From an archaeon (GTDB taxonomy: Archaea; EX4484-52; WAPT01): DNA of 64,000 bases. The position numbers and the translations under genes were made by a program. The notes below the pieces were generated by a model. It saw nothing but the letters and a program-made list of their open reading frames with translations, had not been told where the DNA came from and searched no databases. This document shows positions 48,126-58,119 of this stretch, piece after piece; positions within the stretch are counted from its first letter, which is position 1, and the number at the start of each line of letters is the position of its first letter. Location of the stretch: the NCBI GenBank assembly GCA_029258795.1, contig JAPDKB010000004.1, positions 62,001 through 126,000 on the forward strand. The letters are read 5' to 3'.

Positions 48126-49142
48126 ATGCGTAAAAACATTTTTATTTGTCTTGCGGTTTTGATGGTAGTTCTTAATCTGCAATGCACGGGCATCATAACT
48201 CCAGGAGGTGGTTCTGAGAGAACAAGTGTCAAGGAGACGGAATTACTTAGAATAAATTATCTGGAGATTGCACCCTCGGAGGTAGTTCACCCGGGAGAAA
48301 AGATTTTTGTTAGAATGGAGGTGGAGAACATCGGTCAGAAAGATGTGGATGTCTTTATAAACACCTCCAGCTGTGATCAGACTCCTGAAGGCGGCAAACT
48401 CCTGCTTTATAGTATATGTGAGCCGCTTTATGTTGTTGATGAGTTCCGTATACTATCAACTGGAGGTGAGGAAACCACAGTAAGTGCGGACCTAAACTAT
48501 GATGGAACTCCCGAAAAGATTTGTGCACTCAAGCTAAAGCCGGACGAAACAGCAATCTTTTTCTGGAAAATTTCCGCTCCCACAAAAGAAGAATTGTTTG
48601 GAATGACCCATGAATGCAATTTTAAGTTCAGAGTGATGTACAAATCTCAAGCACAAACCACCGCTTACATTTATTTCGCGTCATATGATGAAATAGTACA
48701 GAGAATGTACACTCAAGAGGACCTCAAAGAGGCAGGGAATAATATAGCTACCTCTGGACCGGTCGTTGTCATGGTCACTGCTGAAGACCAACCTTATCCT
48801 GCAGATGGTACTTTTACACTGCCCGTCCACATCGAAAATAGAGGAAATGGTATCGTGGACGTTCTAGATCTAAGCATAAACTACCCACAAAACTTTGAAC
48901 TCATTCCAAATCGATGTGAACTTTTTGAACCTTCTGGCGGTTCCACAATAAGTTTGAGCTCTGCTCGTGTTGCAAGAGAAATGCTCCAGATATATGGAGG
49001 GAAGTCCTCTCAATTTCATTGTGAGTTCAAGGCACCTCCAGTGAGCATGCTCACACCGTTCAGATTTGATGTAACCGCCACATACCTATACTCAATTTTT
49101 GAAGAAAAGAAGGTGAGAGTGGTACCATACGAGAGAGATTGA
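48126..49142 (+). CDS. lipoprotein, CARDB-like (array member 1)
   Basis: Lipobox LNLQC; EVVHPGEKIFVRMEVENIGQKDVDV. Confidence 0.67.
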   Translation: MRKNIFICLAVLMVVLNLQCTGIITPGGGSERTSVKETELLRINYLEIAPSEVVHPGEKIFVRMEVENIGQKDVDVFINTSSCDQTPEGGKLLLYSICEPLYVVDEFRILSTGGEETTVSADLNYDGTPEKICALKLKPDETAIFFWKISAPTKEELFGMTHECNFKFRVMYKSQAQTTAYIYFASYDEIVQRMYTQEDLKEAGNNIATSGPVVVMVTAEDQPYPADGTFTLPVHIENRGNGIVDVLDLSINYPQNFELIPNRCELFEPSGGSTISLSSARVAREMLQIYGGKSSQFHCEFKAPPVSMLTPFRFDVTATYLYSIFEEKKVRVVPYERD

Positions 49143-49246
49143 AGCCAAATGTTGGTTTCAACAACTAAATAAAAATTACACCTATACGTAACATTTAAAT
49201 ACAGTGACACACCAAATTAACTTTGAATAAACCTGAGGTGAGGGAA

Positions 49247-50200
49247 ATGAAAACAACACCCATTTATATATTACTTGCGTTATCCCTTGTTGTTTTTACT
49301 TCCGGATGTGTCGGTGGCGGTGAAAATCAAGTTTATTCAATGACCGATGGTGCTGTCATAAGGGATTTCTCTTTTGATGTAAACCAAATCTATGATGATG
49401 AGCCCGTCACCCTTTCACTGACCATCGAGAACGTTGGTGCAAAAAAAATTCCAGGTAATACTGTGGTATATATATATCATCAACCATTAACCGATTCGGA
49501 AGATAAGAGAGGTAAACAATGGTATGTGTCCAATTCGGGAGGATTCAAAGTTAACGACGAGGAGGATTACATGACATTATCTCTTAAAAACGACGAATTT
49601 TTACCCCCAAGTTCTGAGATGAACATCCCTGGCACATCCAGAGTGTTTTATATAGATTTGGAACCACCAAACATACCTGATGGTATGTCTAATTCTTATC
49701 CTTTTATCGCGAGGCTCTGCTACCCATATTATACTACCGCACTTGCTAAAATTATAGTTGTGTCTGAAAACGAGCTTAGGTATGAAGGACCACCCAAAAC
49801 CGATGCTGTCACCAGAAATTCTGCGGGACCCATCCATATCTCTATGGTGGGGTCGCCAACCCTTAGACCCTCAGCGAATCAACTACCTCTCGTCTTCAAG
49901 GTCAAAAACGTGGGTGGAGGATTTCCAACATTACAGAGTTATCCGTGCACGGTGGATCCAGAACTGCGTCAGAGAGATAAAGTGATGGTTAACGTGACGG
50001 TGGACGGAAGCCCCGCTGATTGTGGTGACGGAATAGTAAGGTTGAGAAATGGTGAAGGAGAGATTCGATGTATATATAGATTCCCAGCAGGTGCGCCATC
50101 CACGGAACATGACGTCACTGCAACAGTGACATATAATTATTATGTTACCGCTATGACTGAAATAGAAGTGATGGATTCAATCTCAGACTCTGATTACTAA
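49247..50200 (+). CDS. lipoprotein, CARDB-like (array member 2)
   Basis: Lipobox FTSGC; IYDDEPVTLSLTIENVGAKKIPG; SD GAGGTGA. Confidence 0.7.
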   Translation: MKTTPIYILLALSLVVFTSGCVGGGENQVYSMTDGAVIRDFSFDVNQIYDDEPVTLSLTIENVGAKKIPGNTVVYIYHQPLTDSEDKRGKQWYVSNSGGFKVNDEEDYMTLSLKNDEFLPPSSEMNIPGTSRVFYIDLEPPNIPDGMSNSYPFIARLCYPYYTTALAKIIVVSENELRYEGPPKTDAVTRNSAGPIHISMVGSPTLRPSANQLPLVFKVKNVGGGFPTLQSYPCTVDPELRQRDKVMVNVTVDGSPADCGDGIVRLRNGEGEIRCIYRFPAGAPSTEHDVTATVTYNYYVTAMTEIEVMDSISDSDY

Positions 50201-50236
50201 GCTAATACAATGCCTTAGCTCTCAAGGTGATGCATC

Positions 50237-51124
50237 TTGAAGAAAAAAATGTTATTTCTTGTTTTATTTTTGATAGTCGTCGTTTCGGAATGTACGGGTG
50301 GTGGTAACAACTCTTGGGGAGGAGGAATTGTAGGAAGTAAAAGTTATAATGGTGGTGTGGTCGTAAACTCCTTTAGAATACTTCCAGATAAGGTTTTCAA
50401 AAACGAAAAGTTTGATATAATGCTAGAACTTGAGAATGTTGGCGCTTCCAATGCTAATGGGAAGGTGTACATCTTTGGTCCTTTATGGCTGGAAACGATT
50501 GAGGAGGAATTTACTCTTCAAGGTGCAGACCCATTGAACGGAATCCCTGGTGGGAGGAAAACGATTGTTAAGACAGGAATAACCGCAGATGCCAACATAC
50601 CTCCAAGAACAGCACAGGACTATTATGTAAGAGCTAGGATCTGCTACACCTACGAAACCACATACCTTGCTACAATCACCTCAACTTCCAAAAACGAATT
50701 CATAATAACCAATAAAGGAGTGGAGCAAACGTCATCACAACAACTTGGCGGTCCGATCTCAATAAAAATTGAAGCATTGCCCACATACGCAAATGATAAA
50801 CTAACTGTCGTGTTCAAACTGGCGAATGTGGGGGGCGGGTTCCCGGCTAAAGGTGGGTGCACTTTATCTCCATCATTCAATGATATGTATGTAGTATCTG
50901 AATTCAAGGTAACTTCGGATGCAGGAACAGTTAAATGTGAGGGTAATGGAAACACTGTTCATGACATATCCCTTTCCCATTCCAATACCGAAGGGTATGT
51001 GCGATGTGAGATAAGCGACATTCCGACGAATGTGCCAAACGTGCAAATAACACTTCAGGCGGTAGCACGCTATACCTACTACTCAACTAGAATCACAACC
51101 TTGACCGTTATCGGTGGTTCATGA
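50237..51124 (+). CDS. lipoprotein, CARDB-like (array member 3)
   Basis: Lipobox VVSEC; FDIMLELENVGASNANG; YVRARICYTYETTYLATI. Confidence 0.7.
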   Translation: MKKKMLFLVLFLIVVVSECTGGGNNSWGGGIVGSKSYNGGVVVNSFRILPDKVFKNEKFDIMLELENVGASNANGKVYIFGPLWLETIEEEFTLQGADPLNGIPGGRKTIVKTGITADANIPPRTAQDYYVRARICYTYETTYLATITSTSKNEFIITNKGVEQTSSQQLGGPISIKIEALPTYANDKLTVVFKLANVGGGFPAKGGCTLSPSFNDMYVVSEFKVTSDAGTVKCEGNGNTVHDISLSHSNTEGYVRCEISDIPTNVPNVQITLQAVARYTYYSTRITTLTVIGGS

Positions 51125-52005
51125 TGCGCGTTCTATATTTTATCGTTGCTTTTATCATCCTTCTTTCTGGATGTGTTGGACCCGAAGGTACACCACCAAT
51201 AAGCACTCAAATGAGTAGTGGCACGGCGGGGGTTGTAGTGGAGAAGTTCATGGCGGTCCCGAATGAAATCTATGATGATCAGAAAGCTGTGCTCCTGATA
51301 AAGTTGAAAAATAGCGGCGAGTCTGATGCAACTAACGGCTATATCAAAATATATGGGTATGATCCTAACGAGATGGAAGTGCAGCCATCGGAAGAATATT
51401 TTACTCTTGAGGGTGCAGATAGAGCGCTAGGGTTGGGAGGTAAGGAAATCTCCAAATCGTTTAGCTTAACAGTTAAAAAACCCCTTCCATACAAGCAAAC
51501 TTTCTCCTATCCTATATTTGCAAGAATATGTTATACTTATACAACACACGCATTCGGTAAAGTGGAGATTATTAGTGAGGATGAATATCTCAGAAGAGCC
51601 ATGAATAATGAAATAAGTCAGCACCCAATTCAGGTAGAAAATACCAATGCTCCAGTAATGGTGTATGTTGAACAAACGCATCCAATTGTAGCGTCTTCCA
51701 AAGAATTGGTGTTCAAGCTTCGAATAGAGAACATCGGGCCGGGATATGTTGGTCCATGTTCGGCTGCTTTCGAAGAACGTAACAGAATTACTGAAGTGAC
51801 TGTTAGCCTCGGAGGTGTGACCTGCACTAGCCAGAAGGGGGTTTATCTTGAGAGGGGCAAATCCGAAGAAATCGTGGTTTCCTGCGGTATTCCCAGTTCA
51901 TCGGTTCCAGTGGGGACAAGTGATCTTAGAATAGACCTTACATACCCCTATTATCAGGATGTGGAAACTGTGTTGACGGTGGAGGGAAGAGGAGAAGGTG
52001 GTTGA
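51121..52005 (+). CDS. lipoprotein, CARDB-like (array member 4)
   Basis: Lipobox LLSGC; IYDDQKAVLLIKLKNSGESDATNG; YPIFARICYTYTTHAFGKVEI. Confidence 0.7.
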   Translation: MMRVLYFIVAFIILLSGCVGPEGTPPISTQMSSGTAGVVVEKFMAVPNEIYDDQKAVLLIKLKNSGESDATNGYIKIYGYDPNEMEVQPSEEYFTLEGADRALGLGGKEISKSFSLTVKKPLPYKQTFSYPIFARICYTYTTHAFGKVEIISEDEYLRRAMNNEISQHPIQVENTNAPVMVYVEQTHPIVASSKELVFKLRIENIGPGYVGPCSAAFEERNRITEVTVSLGGVTCTSQKGVYLERGKSEEIVVSCGIPSSSVPVGTSDLRIDLTYPYYQDVETVLTVEGRGEGG

Positions 52006-52406
52006 GGAACGTCAACAGGTGTTCCGGTAACTCCACCATCGGAACCCTCTAGTAAAACAAATAAGATTTCTACCTCGGTTTCCGATATCTCGTGTTCACG
52101 AAGGGAAACATCGTATGATGGAGTGGTTTGTGATTGCAGCTTTAAAGTATCCGTTAATTTTAAACCAAACACAGAAATAGACATCAACTATCAATCCAAA
52201 GAAAGTGGGGGAGTACCGTGGAAGAACTGTGTGAAACTGACTCAAGCGGCAAATGCTATAAAGTGGTAACACAACATCTCTATCCTGGAAACACCTACAT
52301 ATTCACTTCAGCCGTTTGGGATGGAGTACACTATTACGGAGATTGTTACGAGGTTTATGATACAGGCACAACTTGTTCAATTAAATACTATGGAACATGC
52401 CACTAG
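52006..52406 (+). pseudogene. candidate C-terminal extension of lipoprotein 4, separated by an in-frame TGA and a later frameshift
   Basis: Same frame after TGA: GTSTGVPVTPPSEPSSKTNKISTSVSDISCSRRETSYDGVVCDCSFKVSVNFKPNTEIDINYQSKESGG; then another frame VEELCETDSSGKCYKVV...YGTCH*. Confidence 0.5.
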
Positions 52407-52447
52407 GATAGTATAATTTTTTAATATCATGCAAGATATTCTCTAAC

Positions 52448-53731
52448 ATGCGCATCTTTGCCGACCTCCACCTCCATTCAAAGTACAGCAGGGGCACGAG
52501 CAAAGACATGAATATAGAGAACTTGGAGAAGTATGCTCGTGTCAAAGGACTGAACTTGCTCGGCACGGCAGATTTCACCCATCCCATCTGGTTCAAGGAA
52601 TTGAAGGAGAAGCTTGAGGAGGATGGCACGGGCATTCTAAGAACAAAATCCGGCTTTCCCTTTGTTCTGCAGACAGAAGTTAACAACGTTTTTGAAAAGG
52701 ATGGGAAAAGGAGAGCAATTCACAACCTCATATTTGCGCCTGACTTTGAGACGGTTGAGCAGATAAATGATGTCCTTTCCAAACACGGTGACTTGGTTCA
52801 AGATGGAAGACCCACGCTTAACCTGAGCTGTGCAGAAATGGTGGAACTCTTGAAAAGCATAAACCACAACATCCATGTTGTTCCAGCCCACGCCTGGACT
52901 CCGTGGTTTGGTGTGTTCGGCTCGAAATCCGGCTTTAACAGCTTGGAGGATGCGTTTGAGGATAAAGCCAAAGAGATATTCGCGATAGAAACTGGGCTGA
53001 GCAGCGATCCAGCCATGAACTGGCGCGTTTCAAAGCTTGACCGCATAACTCTAATCTCAAACAGCGACAGCCACTCCTTCTGGCCGTGGAGAATAGGGAG
53101 GGAGTGTAATGTTTTTGAGCTTGTTCAGCTAACCTACGATAACCTCTTCAAAGCCATAAAAACAAGAGAGGGATTTCTCTTCACCATCGAGTTTCATCCG
53201 GAGGAGGGCAAGTATCATTACGACGGCCACAGAAAATGCGGGGTGGTGATGCATCCAAAGCAGGCCATTGCGAGAAATAATCTCTGTCCTGTTTGCCGTA
53301 AAACTCTGACAGTAGGGGTTCTTCACAGAGTTGAGGAGCTGGCTGATAGGGAGGAAGGTTACAAGCCAGACAATGCCGTTGATTTTGTTAAACTTGTGCC
53401 ACTGGCAGAGCTGATAGCTCTCCATTACAACACAACGGTGAACACAAGAAAAGTCCTGTCAAAATATTTTGAGATGGTGAAAGCTTTTGGAAACGAGTTC
53501 AACATCCTGCTTTATGTTTCAAAAGAGGAGCTCGAGAAAGTGGTTAACGATGCAAAGCTGGTTGAGCTGATCTTGAGGAACAGAGAACAGAGTATACGTG
53601 TCCTGCCGGGATACGATGGCGTCTATGGTAAGGTTGTGCTGGAAGAATTTAGCGACGAATCTGAGGAAAATAATAGAAAGGAGAAAGCAAAAGAAATCAA
53701 AAAAGGACAGAGTTCGCTGTTTGACTTTTAG
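52448..53731 (+). CDS. endoQ: endonuclease Q (PHP-type)
   Basis: FADLHLHSKYSRGTSKDMNIENLEKYARVKGL, TADFTHP, VVPAHAWTPWFGVFGSKSGF, SNSDSHS, HRKCGVV...LCPVCRK. Confidence 0.85.
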   Translation: MRIFADLHLHSKYSRGTSKDMNIENLEKYARVKGLNLLGTADFTHPIWFKELKEKLEEDGTGILRTKSGFPFVLQTEVNNVFEKDGKRRAIHNLIFAPDFETVEQINDVLSKHGDLVQDGRPTLNLSCAEMVELLKSINHNIHVVPAHAWTPWFGVFGSKSGFNSLEDAFEDKAKEIFAIETGLSSDPAMNWRVSKLDRITLISNSDSHSFWPWRIGRECNVFELVQLTYDNLFKAIKTREGFLFTIEFHPEEGKYHYDGHRKCGVVMHPKQAIARNNLCPVCRKTLTVGVLHRVEELADREEGYKPDNAVDFVKLVPLAELIALHYNTTVNTRKVLSKYFEMVKAFGNEFNILLYVSKEELEKVVNDAKLVELILRNREQSIRVLPGYDGVYGKVVLEEFSDESEENNRKEKAKEIKKGQSSLFDF

Positions 53732-55665
53732 ATGCTCTCCAGAATCTTTCTCACTTCCTCGATGTCCTTGTCAACACTCTTCTCCTTCTTTTCCTCTTTT
53801 TTCTCCTTCACTTCTTCCTTCTTTTTCTTGCTCTTGCCTTTACTCGCTTTCTTTTTTCTCTTTGCAAATCTGTTCTTGAGCTCAGGCAGACCAAAAGCAA
53901 TGCCAACTATGGCAACTGCTGCCACAAGCGCGATAACCACACGTTTCAGGCCAGTTGCAACGGGCTTGCTTACTTTTTTCTTTTCTTTTTCCTTCTCAGC
54001 AGGCAATGCTGGCTTTGCTGCCATTCCCGTGATGAGCTGAACAAGCTCATTGCTCACATTTCCAACAACGAGATAAATCACAACATCCTTCTTCATTCCC
54101 TTGTTGTTGGTTATGCTCACCTGAATTGGGTAAACGCTGTCAGTAATGTTGTATGGAGGTGCAACGTGCAAATAGATGTAACTTTCCTCTCCTGCCTTCA
54201 GCTCCAGCGCGGATGGAGTCGCATCAACCCAAGATGGAAGCTTAGCATAAATGGTGTAGTTCTGTCCTTTCAGCCCTGTGTTCCTGACAAGCACCTTCAA
54301 CATTTTTGCGCCGCCCTTCTCAACCCACACTGTCGAGTTTTCAACATCCACAAGCTCAGTTTCAAATCCATAGCATTCCTCCATACTTTTTACGCTGAGC
54401 TTGACGCTTGCCTCATCAACCCTGCTGTTCTCCGCAACAACCTTTACCTCGTTATCACCAACCTCAAGTTCCTCACCGTCAACTCTCAGGGTAACTGTCT
54501 TCGTTTCTCCGCTTTTGACTTCCATCTCGTTAACATCCAGCTCTCCCGCGCTGGATGTAAGCTTAACTTCTTCTTCCTTCACACCTAGATTCTTCACAAC
54601 CACAAGAAAATCAGCAGTTTCATCAGCACATATCTCCCTTTCCTTTGGAAGCACGACAAGCGCTATACCTTCACAATCCTTAACCTCGAGCTCAATCTCC
54701 TTGCTGGTTATTCCAGCCTTGCTTATAACCTTCACAATCTTCTCCACGTTTCCCGGTGTGGTTTCAGTAATCCTCCAAACAACCTCCTTGCTTTCAGCTG
54801 GCTTGAGCAGGAAGTTTGATGGCTCCACCTCTCCATCAGCCACAACCTGGAAAACATCTTGCTTGCTTCCCGTGTTGGTGACTCTGAGCTTGATTTCAGC
54901 TTCCCTGTTAGCGCACACCATCTTAGGAACCTCAACCACCTCAAGCTGCTGAGAATAGCAATCCTTACCATAAACCTCCAGCTGAACTTCCGCCTTCGCA
55001 TACGAGTTCATTGAGTTGAATGTTATGGTGGCAACATCCACACCTTCCTTTATTGGTATGCCGACTATCACTTCCCTTTCCTCACTTGGAGCAAGGGTCA
55101 GTTTATCCTCATTTGCATACCCATTTTTAACTTCCACCGCTACATCCTCGTTTTCCATACCCTCGTTTTTCAGAACAACGGGTACTGTTACAACATCACC
55201 ATAGCAGCCCTCAACCCTCATAACCTCTGTGGTGGCTTTGAGAACGTGGCATGGAAGCACATCAACGCTCAGCGTTTTCTTGATTTCAAAGGAATCTCCG
55301 CTCTCATCCTTACCATAAATCTCAATCTCGACCTCCCTCACGCCCGGCTCAGCCTCGCATGATGGAGTTATGTATATGTAGATGTTTTCCAGACTCATTC
55401 CTTCAAGTTCCACAACATCAGGAGCAACCATGACCCAAGAAGAATGGGATTTCACCTCAGCGCTCACATGCAAGTTTTCGTTGTTGATCAGCTTTGCCAC
55501 CACCACGTTTGTCTGGCAGGGACATGTTTTAAGGGATGCTGTGCTCAAAGAGAGCTCAACATCGGGAGATGAGGCAGCAACGACATTTCCAAAAAGCATG
55601 ATGACCACAACCACTATTATTGTTATCCACACATTTTTCAGCCCCTTCATCTTTCTCACCACCAC
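53728..55665 (-). CDS. secreted multi-Ig-like (NEW3/CARDB-like) protein with C-terminal TM and basic tail
   Basis: Signal-like N-terminus, repeated CPCQ/CY...VVLKNEG domains, C-terminal TM and KKKASKGKSKKKKEE tail. Confidence 0.72.
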   Translation of the reverse strand: MVVRKMKGLKNVWITIIVVVVIMLFGNVVAASSPDVELSLSTASLKTCPCQTNVVVAKLINNENLHVSAEVKSHSSWVMVAPDVVELEGMSLENIYIYITPSCEAEPGVREVEIEIYGKDESGDSFEIKKTLSVDVLPCHVLKATTEVMRVEGCYGDVVTVPVVLKNEGMENEDVAVEVKNGYANEDKLTLAPSEEREVIVGIPIKEGVDVATITFNSMNSYAKAEVQLEVYGKDCYSQQLEVVEVPKMVCANREAEIKLRVTNTGSKQDVFQVVADGEVEPSNFLLKPAESKEVVWRITETTPGNVEKIVKVISKAGITSKEIELEVKDCEGIALVVLPKEREICADETADFLVVVKNLGVKEEEVKLTSSAGELDVNEMEVKSGETKTVTLRVDGEELEVGDNEVKVVAENSRVDEASVKLSVKSMEECYGFETELVDVENSTVWVEKGGAKMLKVLVRNTGLKGQNYTIYAKLPSWVDATPSALELKAGEESYIYLHVAPPYNITDSVYPIQVSITNNKGMKKDVVIYLVVGNVSNELVQLITGMAAKPALPAEKEKEKKKVSKPVATGLKRVVIALVAAVAIVGIAFGLPELKNRFAKRKKKASKGKSKKKKEEVKEKKEEKKEKSVDKDIEEVRKILESI

Positions 55666-55710
55666 TCAGTTCTAAATTTATGTAATGACTAAATAATTTG
55701 AACATAACAT

Positions 55711-56988
55711 TTAATAAATTATCTGCTCCCTTCTTGCAGGATAAATCTCCAGCTTTGCAGCTTTCTTGACCTCCTCCAGTTTCAGAGGTTTACCTTTTGT
55801 TCCCTTTTTCATTAAGCTCGCGATTTTTCTCAGCTCCTTGCTCACGGGCTCCCTCGCAACCATTTCTCGCTTTCTGGGCAGAATTGCCATAATCATCACA
55901 AACACGAAAATCGCGAAAATGATTGCAGCCCCCTTCAAACTTGGTATGAATGGCAGTTCAACCTCCCTGTAAAGGCTTTTACCCACCACGTTAACCTCAA
56001 CGTTGCTCTTCCACACCTCTTCGCCGTTCTTCAACACCACAATCTCAATCATACCCTCTCCAACCACCTTGCCATTCACAAACACTCCCACTGTTTTCTC
56101 CTCCCCCGCTTCCATGAAAAAGGGGGCTGGAGCTCTCACGTCAATATCGCCCTCAACAACCCTTGCCCTGACTTCAAACACTCCTCGCTGATCGTTATTC
56201 TTGATGTTGATCTTCAGCATGTTTCCCTCCCCCTGAATCAGCTGAAGATAACCGGTGGTTGGCACAACACCAACCGGCATTTCAAGATTTCCAGCTGATT
56301 CCCCTCCATCATTCTCATCTTCAACAGCTTCAACATACACTCTCTTTGAGACCTTGTTTTTGCCGTACTTCACGCTTATTTCATGCACTTCTGGCTCATC
56401 AAAAACAATGGTTGTGCTGAACTTTCCTTCCACCACCTTCTCCATCTTAACGCTTCTCCCGTCCAGATAAATGCTAACATAATCATTATCCACAGGTTCA
56501 CTTCCAACAAACACGCTCCCTTCAACGCTGATGACTTCTCCCTCTTTCACGCTTGATAGCATTTCAATCTGAATGCTGACTGGAGAAAAAGTAAGGTAGA
56601 ATGCTTTGGAACTCAAAACATCCCCATCCTTGTCCTCCACCTTCACAACCGCAAGATACGTTCCAGCTTTTTCCGGAGCTTCAAAAATCACCCTTGCATT
56701 ATGGATTTGAGATGGATTAAGAGAAAAATAGGATGATGTGCCCTTCTTTCCACCAACCTCAAGCACAACCATAACATTGTTTAAGGTTGATAGTCCATCA
56801 TTCCTCACCAGTACATCAAGCGTATTGAGGGTTCCAGCACCCATAGCTGCTGATGCACGAAGCTCAACAATTTCCACCTTATCATTAACTGCCAGAGCAC
56901 AGCTGAAACTTGACAAAAAAACCAAAACCAGCATGAACATCATCTTCATGACTTTCCCGAATATCATCCCTATCACCAACGTTACCAC
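55711..56988 (-). CDS. secreted CARDB-like protein with C-terminal TM
   Basis: Signal-like N-terminus, NTLDVLVRNDGLSTLNNVMVVLEVGG, C-terminal TM then RKREMV. Confidence 0.68.
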   Translation of the reverse strand: MVTLVIGMIFGKVMKMMFMLVLVFLSSFSCALAVNDKVEIVELRASAAMGAGTLNTLDVLVRNDGLSTLNNVMVVLEVGGKKGTSSYFSLNPSQIHNARVIFEAPEKAGTYLAVVKVEDKDGDVLSSKAFYLTFSPVSIQIEMLSSVKEGEVISVEGSVFVGSEPVDNDYVSIYLDGRSVKMEKVVEGKFSTTIVFDEPEVHEISVKYGKNKVSKRVYVEAVEDENDGGESAGNLEMPVGVVPTTGYLQLIQGEGNMLKINIKNNDQRGVFEVRARVVEGDIDVRAPAPFFMEAGEEKTVGVFVNGKVVGEGMIEIVVLKNGEEVWKSNVEVNVVGKSLYREVELPFIPSLKGAAIIFAIFVFVMIMAILPRKREMVAREPVSKELRKIASLMKKGTKGKPLKLEEVKKAAKLEIYPARREQIIY

Positions 56989-57087
56989 TTACTTGTAGTT
57001 AATTTTTATCAAAAAGATTTAAAAAGTTTCTCTCAAGCAGAGCCCCAGAACCAATCATTTTTAAAGCTCCAGACAGAAAGTTTCTCC

Positions 57088-58119
57088 ATGCGCGAGGCCT
57101 TATTCTGGAAAAAAGAAGGGAAAAATGTAAAATGTGAGCTTTGCCCGTTTAATTGTGTTATTCCGGAGGGAAAGGTTGGAAATTGTGGAGTCCGGAAAAA
57201 TGTAGGAGGAAAGCTTTACTCTCTGGTTTATGGGAAAGTTGCGGCTTATCATGTTGATCCCATAGAAAAAAAGCCCCTCTACCATTTTGCTCCAGCCACT
57301 CAAACCTTCTCCATAGCCACGGTTGGATGCAATTTTCACTGTGTCCACTGCCAGAACTGGGAGCTCTCACAGAGCAAGAGGATAATGGGAATTGAAATGA
57401 GCCCCGAGGAGATTGTGGAGAGGTGCAAAAGAGCTGGTGCGCAGGGCATCTCTTATACTTACACAGAGCCCACAGTTTTCTTCGAGTTCGCTCTTGACAC
57501 AATGAAGCTCGCAAGAAAGGAGGATTTGTACAATGTCTTCGTGACGAACGGCTTCATAAATGAAGCTCCTCTAAAACTTGCAGCAAAGTATCTTGATGCT
57601 GCCAACGTGGATGTTAAGGCGTTCAGGGATGAATTTTACAGAGAGATATGCAAAGCACCAAGCCTTGAGCCAGTAAAGAGGACAGTTGAGCTGCTGAACA
57701 GGTTGGGAGTGCATGTTGAGGTCACATACCTCATAATCCCGAACAGGAATGACAGCATGGAGGAAATTGGTGAAATGTGTGAGTGGCTTGTGAGTGTGGA
57801 TGACGAAATACCTCTCCACTTTTCAAGATACCACCCTGATTACATGTTGAACGAGCCCCTCACACCGTTGGATACCCTTTTGAAAGCAAGAGAAACCGCA
57901 CTTAAAAAAGGTCTGAAGTACGTTTATCTGGGCAACGTGATGGTCAGGGAAGCGCTCAACACCTACTGTCCTAGCTGCCACCATCTGCTCATCGAGAGGG
58001 ATTACATGCAGACGTTGAGAGTGGATGTGGGTGATAGTGTTGACCAGCCAACATGCCCTGCTTGCGGGTCAAACGTAAGAATCTCTGGCCTGAAATACAC
58101 CAGGATGGTGATGGAATGA
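57088..58119 (+). CDS. amrS: AmmeMemoRadiSam-system radical SAM enzyme (AmrS)
   Basis: CELCPFNCVIPEGKVGNCGVR, VGCNFHCVHCQNWELSQ, YTYTEPTVFFEFALD. Confidence 0.92.
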   Translation: MREALFWKKEGKNVKCELCPFNCVIPEGKVGNCGVRKNVGGKLYSLVYGKVAAYHVDPIEKKPLYHFAPATQTFSIATVGCNFHCVHCQNWELSQSKRIMGIEMSPEEIVERCKRAGAQGISYTYTEPTVFFEFALDTMKLARKEDLYNVFVTNGFINEAPLKLAAKYLDAANVDVKAFRDEFYREICKAPSLEPVKRTVELLNRLGVHVEVTYLIIPNRNDSMEEIGEMCEWLVSVDDEIPLHFSRYHPDYMLNEPLTPLDTLLKARETALKKGLKYVYLGNVMVREALNTYCPSCHHLLIERDYMQTLRVDVGDSVDQPTCPACGSNVRISGLKYTRMVME

